From assembly GCA_030142905.1 (NCBI GenBank), contig JASJOG010000063.1:558001-622000 (forward strand): 64,000 nucleotides of DNA. The letters run 5' to 3'. Below, piece by piece: positions 46,201 to 58,290 of the stretch; positions within the stretch are counted from its first letter, which is position 1; every line of letters begins with the position of its first letter. The DNA comes from Heliopora coerulea (lineage: Eukaryota; Cnidaria; Anthozoa; Scleralcyonacea; Helioporidae). The translations under genes were made by a program, and so were the position numbers. A model generated the notes under the pieces. That model was not told the origin of the DNA, searched no databases, and saw only the letters and a program-made list of their open reading frames with translations.

Positions 46201-49200
46201 TATGAATGTTTAGGACTATTGAGATAGTTCTGGCTTGATTTGAAGGTCTTTACAGTAACATTTGCGATAATTTTCTAGGTCAAAAAATTTGACCAAAAAG
46301 TAAAGGGGTTAACCCACGGTTTTTCACAATTTTTCGACCAATTTCAAACTTTTGTAATAAGGCCAAAATATGAAAGTTTAGGGCGAATAAAATAGTTCTG
46401 GCTTGATTTGAGGGACTTTACATTAATATTTGAGATAAATTTTGAAGTCGAAAAATTTGACCAAAAAGTAAAGGGATTAACCCACGGTTTTTCACGATTT
46501 TTCGACCAATTTCAAACTTTCGAAATAAGGCCAAAATATGAAAGTTTAGGGCAAATAAAATAGTTCTGGCTTGATTTTAAGGAATTTACAGTAATATTTG
46601 AGATAATTTTTGAGGTCGAAAAATTTGAGCAAAAAGTAAAGGGGTTAACCCACGGTTTTTCACGATTTTTCGACCAATTTCAAACTTTCGAAATAAGGCC
46701 AAAATATGAAAGTTTAGGGCGAATTAAATAGTTCAGGCTTGATTTGAGAGACTTTACATTAATATTTGAGATAAATTTTGAAGTCGAAAAATTTGACCAT
46801 AAAGTAAAGGGGTTAACCCACGGATTTTCACAATTTTTCGACCAATTTGAAACTTTCGAAATAAGGCCAAAATATGAATGTTTAGGACTATTGAGATAGT
46901 TCTGGTTTGATTTGAGCGACTTTACAGTAATATTTGAAATAATTTTCTAGGTCGAAAAATTTGAGCAAAAAGTAAAGGGGTTAACCCACGGTTTTTCACG
47001 ATTTTTCGACTAATTTCAAATTTCCGAAATAAGGCCAAAATATGAAAGTTTAGGGCGAATTAAATAGTTCTGGCATGATTTGAGGGACTTTACATTAATA
47101 TTTGAAATAAATTTTGAGGTCGAAAAATTTGACCAAAAAGTAAAGGGGTTAACCCACGGTTTTTCACGATTTTTCGACCAATTTCAAATTTTCGAAATAA
47201 GGCCAAAATATGAAAGTTTAGGGCGAATAAAATAGTTCTGGCTTGATTTGAAGGACTTCACAGTAATATTTGAGATAATTTTTGAGGTCTAAAAATTTGA
47301 CCAAAAAGTAAAGGGGTTAACCCACGGTTTTTCACGATTTTTCGACCAATTTCAAATTTTCGAAATAAGGCCAAAATATGAAAGTTTAGGGCGAATAAAA
47401 TAGTTCTGGCTTGATTTGAAGGACTTTACAGTAATATTTGAGATAATTTTCTAGGTCGAAAAATTTGACCAAAAAGTAAAGGGGTTAACCCACGGATTTT
47501 CACGATTTTTCGACCAATTTGAAACTTTAGAAATAAGGCCAAAATATGAATGTTTAGGACTATTGAGATAGTTCTGGCTTGATTTGAAGGTCTTTACAGT
47601 AACATTTGCGATAATTTTCTAGGTCAAAAAATTTGACCAAAAAGTAAAGGGGTTAACCCACGGTTTTTCACAATTTTTCGACCAATTTCAAACTTTTGTA
47701 ATAAGGCCAAAATATGAAAGTTTAGGGCGAATAAAATAGTTCTGGCTTGATTTGAGGGACTTTACATTAATATTTGAGATAAATTTTGAAGTCGAAAAAT
47801 TTGACCAAAAAGTAAAGGGATTAACCCACGGTTTTTCACGATTTTTCGACCAATTTCAAACTTTCGAAATAAGGCCAAAATATGAAAGTTTAGGGCAAAT
47901 AAAATAGTTCTGGCTTGATTTTAAGGAATTTACAGTAATATTTGAGATAATTTTTGAGGTCGAAAAATTTGAGCAAAAAGTAAAGGGGTTAACCCACGGT
48001 TTTTCACGATTTTTCGACCAATTTCAAACTTTCGAAATAAGGCCAAAATATGAAAGTTTAGGGCAAATAAAATAGTTCTGGCTTTATTTGAAAGACTTTA
48101 CAGTAATATTTGAAATAATTTTCTAGGTCGAAAAATTTGACCATAAAGTAAAGGGGTTAACCCACGGTTTTTCACGAATTTTCGACCAATTTCAAACTTT
48201 CGAAATAAGGCCAAAATATGAATGTTTAGGACTATTGAGATAGTTCTGGTTTGATTTGAAGGACTTTACAGTAATATTTGAGATAATTTTCTAGGTCGAA
48301 AAATTTGACCAAAAAGTAAAGGGGTTAACCCACGGTTTTTCACGATTTTTCGACCAATTTCAAACTTTCGAAATAAGGCCAAAATATGAAAGTTTAGGGC
48401 GAATTAAATAGTTCTGGCTTGATTTGAGGGACTTTACATTAATATTTGAGATAAATTTTGAAGGCGAAAAATTTGACCATAAAGTAAAGGGGTTAGCCCA
48501 CGGATTTTCACAATTTTTCGACCAATTTGAAACTTTCGAAATAAGGCCAAAATATGAATGTTTAGGACTATTGAGATAGTTCTGGTTTGATTTGAGCGAC
48601 TTTACAGTAATATTTGAAATAATTTTCTAGGTCGAAAAATTTGAGCAAAAAGTAAAGGGGTTAACCCACGGTTTATTACGATTTTTTGACTAATTTCAAA
48701 CTTTCGAAATAAGGCCAAAATATGAATGTTTAGGACTATTGAGATAGTTCTGGTTTGATTTGAGCGACTTTACCGTAATATTTTAGATAATTTTCTAGGT
48801 CGAAAAATTTGACCAAAAAGTAAAGTGGTTAACCCACGGTTTATTACGATTTTTTGACTAATTTCAAACTTTCGAAATAAGGCCAAAATATGAATGTTTA
48901 GGACTATTGAGATAGTTCTGGCTTGATTTGAAGGACTTTACCGTAATATTTTAGATAATTTTCTAGGTCGAAAAATTTGACCAAAAAGTAAAGGGGTTAA
49001 CCCACGGTTTTTCACGATTTTTCTACCAATTTCAAACTTATGAAATACGGCCAAAATATAAACGTTTTGGTCGAATAGGATAGTTCTGGATTGATTTGAA
49101 GGACTTTACAGTAATATTTGAGATAATTTTTGAGGTCGAAAAATTTGAGCAAAAAGTAAAGGGGTTAGCCCACGGTTTTTCACGATTTTTCGACCAATTT

Positions 49201-49450
49201 GAAACTTTCGAAATAAGGTCAAAATATGAAAATTTAGGCCAAAGAATTAAGTTTATTTTAATTTTTGTCAGTTTAGCCTGAAATTACTTACTTTTTTGAT
49301 GTGGAGAAATTTGATCAAAAGGGAAAGGGGTTAACCTATGGTTTTTGGCGATTTTTTGACCATTTTGAAAGACTGGAAATAATGTTAGAACATGAAATTT
49401 CAGGCGAAAGATTTATGTTTTGCACTGATTTGTGTCATTTTTTGTAATGC
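40270..49450 (+). repeat. 168-bp satellite array with higher-order repeats
   Basis: About 54 head-to-tail monomers. Landmarks of each: GGTCGAAAAATTTGACC, AAAAAGTAAAGGGGTTAACC, TTTTTCACGATTTTTCGACC, GAAATAAGGCCAAAATATGA and ATAGTTCTGGCTTGATTTGA. The central part keeps a strict 168-bp step; both edges (40270-40850 and 49200-49450) are diverged. A marker variant (AAGTCG[AT][AT]AAATTTGACC followed by AAAGGGATTAACC) recurs at 42581, 43757, 45101, 46445 and 47789, that is at 1176 (7x168) and then three times 1344 (8x168). A monomer contains the 10-bp palindrome GGGTTAACCC and is stop-rich in all frames. Confidence 0.97.
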
Positions 49451-49905
49451 ATATGAGATAGCACGTTATTTTCTCTATTTAGCCCTCGCCCCTTATGCAT
49501 TTCAATATGCAGTTGGGAGCACAAAGTGACGCAATTTTATGAAAAAAATTTGTTCATTTAATTGGTAATTGGTGTATTTAAGTGTTTGCATAATATACTT
49601 ATATTAGGAAGAATTACGTTTATTTATGAGGCGTTTGTAAACATGAAAATTTATTAAGTTTCTATCTTGTATTCAGCTTCCTCCTTCTAAATTACCAGTC
49701 CAGAGACTCAGAAAAAATAAGACCTTAGTGGTCTGTTTAGATGAAATAGGTTATTGTGGAAGTTTTAATTTTAAAAATTTTAAATGAAACAAAATAAAAT
49801 GAATGTCTTGGAATATGAAGTCCAATAAATATGAACCAATTATTCACTTCTCGCTTTAGTTCTCTGGTTAGTTGCAATTCTCCTGGAAATTCACCAATTT
49901 TTTAC
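49451..49905. other. Spacer between the satellite and the 66-bp repeat element
   Basis: AT-rich; nothing recognised. Confidence 0.5.
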
Positions 49906-50888
49906 TTTAATTCGCTTGGGAATTGGAATTCCCCTGGGATTTATTACACCAACTGAAAAATCGAATTTTGGTCGATTTTGACTTGGGAAAAGAATTCCCA
50001 TGGGATTTATTACACCAACTGAAAAATCGAATTTTGGTCGATTTTGACTTGGGAAAAGAATTCCCATGGGATTTATTACACCAACTGAAAAATCGAACTT
50101 TGGCCGATTTTGACTTGGGAAAAGAATTCCCATGGGATTTATTATACCAACTGAAAAATCGAACTTTGGCCGATTTTGACTCGGGAAAAGAATTCCCATG
50201 GGATTTATTACACCAACTGAAAAATCGAATTTTAGTCGATTTTGACTTGGGAAAAGAATTCCCATGGGATTTATTACACCAACTGAAAAATCGAACTTTG
50301 GCCGATTTTGACTTGGGAAAAGAATTCCCATGGGATTTATTACACCAACTGAAAAATCGAACTTTGGCCGATTTTGACTTGGGAAAAGAATTCCCATGGG
50401 ATTTATTACACCAACTGAAAAATCGGATTTTAGTCGATTTTGACTTGGGAAAAGAATTCCCATGGGATTTATTACACCAACTGAAAAATCGAACTTTGGC
50501 CGATTTTGACTTGGGAAAAGAATTCCCATGGGATTTATTACACCAACTGAAAAATCGAACTTTGGCCGATTTTGACTTGGGAAAAGAATTCCCATGGGAT
50601 TTATTACACCAACTGAAAAATCGAATTTTGGCCGATTTTGACTCGGAAAAAGAATTCCCATGGGATTTATTACACCAACTGAAAAATCGAATTTTGGTCG
50701 ATTTTGACTTGGGAAAAGAATTCCCATGGGATTTATTACACCAACTGAAAAATCGAATTTTGGTCGATTTTGACTTGGGAAAAGAATTCCCATGGGATTT
50801 ATTACACCAACTGAAAAATCGAATTTTGGTCGATTTTTACTTGGGTGTAATAAAGCCCATGGGAATTGGAATTCCCTTGGGAATTAAA
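49906..50888. mobile_element. Inverted-repeat element filled by a 66-bp minisatellite
   Basis: The outer ~60 bp at the left (from TTTAATTCGCTTGGGAATTG) and, in inverse, at the right (TTTAATTCCCAAGGGAATTC) align with each other through the shared TTTATTACACC, so the array has imperfect terminal inverted repeats. Between them run about 13 copies of a 66-bp unit, including AAGAATTCCCATGGGATTTA and ACACCAACTGAAAAATCGA. Because 66 is a multiple of three, long frames stay open on both strands (22-residue periodic peptides); these are not treated as genes. Confidence 0.8.
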
Positions 50889-53800
50889 TAGACAAGATAT
50901 TTCATAATCAAAGCTTATAGTACGGAAACCTAACACTTGAAAACCTTTTAAAAGACACGAGATTTGATGTGTTAGCAAGTGCTGTGAATCAGTTTCAAAT
51001 ATACACGTTTGGACTCCATGTACCCTTCAATGCCGCACCAGACTGGGCAAATGTCATATGCACTTGTAATGCTTAAGTTGGGTATATATGCTAATGAATG
51101 TAATTTTCCATGCAACAATTGTAAATTAGTGTCGATTCAATAAAATGAATGTATTTTCGTTTTAATCAGTTCGAAGGTGGCGTTAATGTTATATTTGCTA
51201 GTAATAAATAGCTGAAGGTACAATGTGCAAGCTAAAGGATGCCTTAGTACCTACATATAACAAAAAGGTGCAAGTAATAAGTCTAAAGTACTTACCGTAA
51301 ACTGAAGAAATACTTCGGTACCAATATCGACATACCAATATGATAGCAGCATGTCCACGCACTAACTTCAGTAAGTCAACGGATGACCTGGAAACTGCGT
51401 TGTTTTTGATCACTTTTAGACAGAACCAACAGACACAGCACAACAGATATTTGGTATAATTAACCAATCAACCAATAAGAATGTTTGAGTTCAGTCTCTC
51501 AACTGCAGCATTCAAATGTAAATTTTCATTGAAATGTTTGTGGGGTGGTAAGGGCCCATCAAAATGAAGTTAACAGAGTTTCCAAACCATCCTTTGATTG
51601 ACTATATAGTAAACAAGTAATTAAAAGATTCCTGCTAAAAAATGTCCGAAGACCTTGATTGTTCTTATATACATAGGGTCGGTTGTTCAAAAATTGGATA
51701 TCCAATAGATTACTTCTGATATCGGATGATTCAGTGGACAGAAATTTCTCCACCAAACATGTTTCGTTCTTGTGAACATAAGTAACACCGATCACTCTCT
51801 GTCATGCTAGAATTTAACTGCCACATAGGGCTAATCACCTGGATACGTCATCCAGACACAAGCGACCCCAGTAAAAATGCTAATCACTACAGATCAAAAG
51901 CAAGTGAAAAGACACAGAGACCAGTTACTACCTTTTTACAACTACCATTACAACATTACACATTAATACATAAAATTATATGAATATACAACATGTTTCA
52001 CAGCTTGAGTACGGTCATTAACAAATCTAGGATGAGGTCCACCTGGCAACCCACCCCACTTGTCAAAGTGGCCCAGTAAATTAATTCACTAAAATTCTTT
52101 AGAAATTAGTATTCTAACATTTTGGTTTATCCAAAGAGAGTTAGGAAATGCTGTACTTGCAATTGTTCAATATAAGCTCTAGTCTGTCCATTACATATTC
52201 CTAGGGGCCAAGATCAAAATTGGTCTGGACCTCTTCCTTACCCCAGCTTCCTTGCAATACTAGTTTCATTTCAAACTATGTAATTCTTTTGCAGAGATTT
52301 AAGATGTTAATCTCTGTTTGAATCCTTCCCAAAATACAATTGAGATCAGCCAATGTGTATCATTATACAAAATACTATTGAAACCAAAGACCATTGAGGC
52401 TGGATTTCGTTTCTACCATATACCATTTCAACACTAATATGCATTTACAATCATACTTCTGCTGAAATTGCTATGCATATTAGAACTACCAGAAACTTAA
52501 GGCAAATGGAAAAAATCCTGTATTTCATAGACATTATCATTTTACTACCTTTAGCACCAATGAAAAATGTGCACAGAATCAAGCCTGCAAGGTATACTGG
52601 TTTCAAATTAAAACAAATTTCAAAATTTCAGCAAATGAAATGATAAGATCAGACAAACACATGCAATTTTAAATCAATCACATTATTTAACCACTTGTCT
52701 GTTAGGCAAACATTCTCTCAGGAATTTTGAAATAACTGTACTGTCTTTGCACTATACAGTATTGTTACTGGTTATGGAAAAAGCATTTTCAGATACATCG
52801 ATTGCAAACTCACACAAACATTGTTCACTCAAAATAGCATTAACTTTCACAATAACATGCAGCCATCTCATCGATTATCAAATTTGCAACTTTTTGTACT
52901 AACTTGACTGACTTGACTTCAGAAATAACTCAAATTCAAAAGTTTAATCATTGTAATTACATATTGCCAAACACATGAAAAGCTTAGTGTTGTTTGCTAA
53001 ACTACAGCATTTATACCAAGATCTCACTGAAATGGTATTGTTCAAGCATGGCATTTTAGCATAAACAAATACTGCTATGTGCTCAGCCTAAACAATACTT
53101 TGATTCAGTGGAATGCACTTACTCACTGATCAGGGTCAGGCAATTGGATTTTTTTTTTGACTGTTAACATTTAACACCTATCATTGAAACCACCCATTAA
53201 ATTAACACTCCCCTGTCAGATATATTAAAAAATTTAAATGATTGGGGTCATAATCACGATGGGGTCATAGATTTGTCAACAAACATTGTAGAGCAGTCAT
53301 AGCTAGACAGAACCACTGGGGATACAAAGTACTTAACAATATGTAAAAACAAACTGGCAGACAAAAAATTGTGATTTCACCAGTGGATTTCACTGATTTG
53401 CAGCTGTTTTTAATTTCTCATTCTTCATTGCCATGAAAAAAAAACTAAATTACTTTTTTGGAAAAGGTATTGTGTCAGACTTCATCCAGCAGATGTCTAA
53501 TATTTCATACATGATACATATAAGCAAATACATTATGTTAAATTAGTTCAGTATTTTTACCTGTTAAACTTGAACACCATGTAATAACATTGATTGTTAA
53601 AACACCAACTCTTAGCATTATTTAATGGCTTGATGGCTTAATTGGCTGACCCTGCTGATTATCCAAACATTTTAGTCTTGGTATTCCGATCTCTCTTAAT
53701 ATGAATAAACATTAGCCCAACATACAACTTAACATAATTCAGGTAGATGAATGATCTTCAAGCTTGATACTCAGAAAATGACTTCTGAGCCCCAGACAGG

Positions 53801-56800
53801 GATTGAACCAGCAACCTTCTGATGACCAGTAAGACGCTCTAACCATTGAGCTACCGAGACTCAGATGGTGAGCTAGGGTGCAAGTTTGATACATATGTAC
53901 AACCTAAGCGGAAGCCACTATATATTAATGACTGATTGTTCATCTACCTTAATATATCCAACCTCTCATGTTTCTCAAACATTAAACTTAATATAATTCA
54001 TCAACAGGGTGAATTTGTACACACTGTTACATCCATCTGCATCAATAATTCAACTTGGTTTCCTTCAAAAATACAGTTGACTAGCATTAAATATCCAGTT
54101 CATCAGGAATTATTGAAAACCTAAAGAAACAAAGTGAGAAAAGAAGCTGGAGACAATGAGACAATAAGATATAATTTGTGGTTCTCAATAATCATAACTG
54201 TTAATGACATATTGTACTCCTGGATAATAAAAAGTCTCTTTTAAATTTCAAGTGTCGGGAAATATGGTAATTCAAGAAAAGAATTCTGCACCTCAAATGT
54301 CCCGTCCCTAAATGGAATTTTTCAGAGTATGTATATGTATGTATATATATATATATAGTATTTATTTAATGGTTTAATTGTCAACTTGCATTCTTAACAG
54401 ACAACAAAATTACTATAACTGTAAAATCATTTGCCATCTGCCAGAGTGGAATTCCAATGTGCAAATGTGCCCATCAGTGCATTTACTTTCCCTTTAAATT
54501 CAATCAGATCAATTGATGAATGATAAAAAAAAACAATAGAAATTTATGAGCTACAGCAATTTCTGATTTTTACAATTTTAAGTCATAATTCTCAGTTTGA
54601 ACTTCATTATTGAAAATGGACATTTGCTTCATGCGGACATTTGACTAAAATGGACTTTTCCCAACTACCAAAATGCTATACTGTTTTAGTAAAACAAGCC
54701 TAAATTTGCAAGGGTGTCCATGCAATATCCACACTTTAATTTGAATCATAACAAAAACAGCAAGACTTTGGCAATTCGCTTAGTTTCCACTTGGAAATTT
54801 AATCTTAGTATTGAAAATGTCATAAACTGATACTGACATCAGATACTTGTTGCTTCTTAACAACAGGTGTCAAGCTTTTCAAATATTTTTTTTATGTGAA
54901 GCAGTCCCTATAACAAGTTCAGCTATATTTATTCCAGTTTCAGTTCACTCACTTACTACTTCAGTACTTTTAAGGGTTTAGTTCTGATGAGATATTATGT
55001 AAACATTTCCCTATTATGTGGAGCCTAGTATATAAGTAACTAAAGGCACTGATGAAAATGCATGCACATAATTTAAGCACAATAATTTGACTCACAGTTT
55101 TCTGATCTGCAATGCTAAACTCCTTTTTGACTGGGAAGTCTGTAATTGTTTCTTTACTCTGGTTAATGCAAGTATATTTTATTTGCCAAAACAGAAATAT
55201 TGGTTATAGAAAACTAACTTTTCAAATGAAGGTGTTTTGACCAAGAGCAAAACATGAAGTACAACAGAAAATATGTTACACCTTATGCATGCTTAATTTT
55301 TGATATAATCGCTTCTGTCTAAGACTTGGGACTTCGAGCCCAAATGTTTAATTTGATACAAACAGTTTGAAAACTTTGCAATGTCTCTACTGCAGACTTG
55401 TCTTACTGGTAATGAAGAAATGTGCCCCAAGCACTCTATAAACATCATTACTTTTACCTCACAACTAATAAAACCTTTGTATTATTTATGAATTTTTGAC
55501 CAAAACTCTGAAATGGCTAAGTAAAATTTCTGGCAGTTGGGCAAAAAAATCCAGGGAGTTTGGGAAATCTTTTAAACAACTCAAAATTGATGTATGTACA
55601 ACAAACATAATACATTTCAGTGTTTTCAGATCTTTCTTACAATTTTACTATGCTTGATACCAGGCACTTCAAAAAGTTATGTATCAGCAAAGTACAAAAG
55701 CTAAATCCCCTTTGGTTCTGCCAACCACTGGGCCTAATGGAGCTTAGGTTTCAGCTTACTGTAACCCCCCTGCATGTCTTTTGACAACCACATGAAATTT
55801 TTCATAATTTTGATAATTTTTCATTATGAGACATTTTTTGCAATATCCATGGTGTTTTCTCCTTGAAAAAAACTCAATGTTTTTATTTCGTGGAGTAAAA
55901 TGTCTGATGGAGTGCTCATGTTTGTTCTAATAAACCAAGATAACCATGGTTTAATCAGTGTTACCATGTCAAGTTTACTGAACTTTCCTCCTGAAATTGG
56001 AGACTGTGGACTTCGTTAGTGTGTGTGAATAAAGTTAACCGAGGAAAATAACGAATAATGAATCATGAAAAAAATGCCTAATATTTAAAATTTTTTGAAC
56101 TTAGGGTAAGCTGATACCTCCCCATTAATATCGTTATCAGCCTTAAGATAACCAAAATGTGAAGAAAAAAAAATATATATGAAAGCTTAACGTAGTATTG
56201 GCATTGAATGCCTTGCTCGTAAAAAGCACAAGCTGAAGACAAAGCAAAAAAGCAATACGCTTTTACCTTTTTAGTTCTCAAAGGAAACCAATGAATGTCA
56301 TCCAAATCCAGGATTTTGTTCTCTTTTTAATGTTTAAACTGCATACGAACACGAACCAACCAACGACACCTAAAATAAGAAGGTAAACTTTATTTTTACC
56401 AGCCAAATGCACTAAAAACAGACTGAGACACTGACTGAGACAGAATACCAAACACGTGCAGCGTAGTTTAGAGCGGCGAACACGTTCAATGTTGAGTGGA
56501 TAATTCTTTTATTTTTTTGAGTCATATTCAGAAGTAGAGCAAAAAACAGAGGACAAAAGGTCCAATACCTCTCAATACTTCGGTATTCCATCTATTTTAA
56601 ACTTGAAAGCGAACATTTTAGCTTATAAATTCGTTAACGTTGAATGTTACGACCGCCATCTTGCCTTCTACCTCCTCTATATTTTAGTAACGGTCACGTT
56701 CAGTTCAAAAACAACTTGCAGTTTGGTTCAATTCCCAAGATAATCAAAGCGTCAAACCGATTGGATGAAAAAATTGACGCGTCATGCTTGTAAATCTAAG

Positions 56801-58290
56801 CATTTGTTAGTTCCCAAGACTCCCCAAAGGAATTTCGAACGTATAGTCATTTTATAACACGTTTCCTTTTTGATGTTTAGGAAACATGAGAGCTTGGATA
56901 TATTGAAGTAGATGAACGATCTTCAAGCTCGAATAATACGTTTCCTTTTGCCAGTATTGAAATATGGTCGACCGTAAATCATGATAGGTCTTAAGTAAAC
57001 AGGAAGATTTTTGAATGGATTTTACTTGGACTTTTGGGTTTTGAATGAATGGATGTTTGAGTGAATTTTTCTGAAGATATGTGTGAATGGTTGAGCACAA
57101 TTTCTACTGCAAAAAACCCCATCTTTTAGCATTTGATTTCACTGAATTTCAGATTTTTGCTTACCTAGCCTTGTAGACATACAGGACACATGGAAAACTA
57201 GTGGCAGGAGAGAGAATAACTGTACGGAGTATATCAAGTGAATGATAGAATAGAAATAGAAAGCTCAGTGAGTTTCCTTCTAGTACACCTTTGGCTGTTC
57301 ATTACCAGAAAATATACTATCATTAACGCCAACCTCGAAGTCATTAACGCAAAAATACATTCATTTCATGTAATTGACATTCACTAACATACATACGTGA
57401 CCATTTCTATCGAAGGGCATTCCATAGCGCCAACAGACGACATATCCACAGGAAATATCCACTGGAGATATTATCCACACGTCGAAATTCGGCCCCATAG
57501 CAGAAGGGACCCCATGGCTCTGAAAAATTCCTTTACAAATTTATCAAATTTACTTTAATCTACAAACGGAAGAATTTTCACCGCAAAATTCCTTTAAAAT
57601 CGTAGGAATAAGGGATTGCAATATCCTATATTTTATTTGATATGTCCAGTGACCATATCCAGCCTGACCCTAAAAGCGCCACCTGTTGATGATCAACTGT
57701 GTCAAAACACAACGGTAAATACACATTTACAGTATGGTCAAGTCTCGTTTATCTTGTAAACCAACAGTTATTATACTTCCTTTACTCACCTGTTCGAAAA
57801 TAACCAACTCTATTAGTAGCACATTTCTGGAGCAGACACTAGCAGGTGGAGAACATCACATGTGCAAAATTCAGACAGAGTTAGTGAATACAGACTAACT
57901 CTCTGAACCCAATTCACGCGTAAAATTTTGAATTGGTAGTTTCGCGGCAATTAATGTAGGCAAATAGTTGAAATCGCAAGCTATATTTCCACCGCATTAT
58001 TCATTGCAATTTTATTTGAAACCAACTCCTTTAGCAGCAGTTTTAATCATGAAGTCGAACCCAGGCGGATACTATCTAGCATTTTGCTGGGAAAAAAAAA
58101 TTAAGGCGTGCAAACAATTAAAAGTAAAAAAAAAATAAGTAAAAATAAAAAAAAATCACAGCAAAGGTCACCAGATGCTCCCCGGCATCACTTTTATATC
58201 AGACGAGAAAAGCATGCAATCATTTCTTGGAAATGATATAATCAGACCCTCGGGAAGCTTCGTGAGAGATGTTTAGATAAGAGCACGTTA
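50889..58290. other. AT-rich intergenic DNA downstream of the USPL1-like gene
   Basis: No gene recognised. Contains one half of a dispersed repeat pair (51125-51225, inverted at about 57285-57395), a tRNA-cored inverted-repeat element (53741-53949), a solitary end of the same family (56907-56935), a YY1-like CGCCATCTTG at about 56651 and a (TA)n run near 54340. Confidence 0.45.
53741..53949 (-). mobile_element. tRNA-cored element with terminal inverted repeats, copy 1
   Basis: The left end GGTAGATGAATGATCTTCAA is mirrored by TTGTTCATCTACC at the right. On the minus strand the centre has TAGCTCAATGGTTAGAGCG and GGTTCAATCCC (A and B boxes). The GAGCCCCAGACAGGGATTGA word is shared with the copy at 59840. 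Confidence 0.65.

Noticed and set aside
40270..49450. Satellite as a coding tandem-repeat gene or regulatory exon array
   Set aside because: Although 168 is a multiple of three, monomers are stop-rich in all frames and changes show no codon pattern.
49891..50891. Long open frames of 300 (-) and 322 (+) codons
   Set aside because: Both are read-through of the same 66-bp repeat, mutually antisense and perfectly periodic, with no sign of a real protein.
51198..51467. 89-codon Cys-rich minus-strand frame
   Set aside because: No splice context, homology pattern or promoter; compatible with chance in AT-rich DNA.
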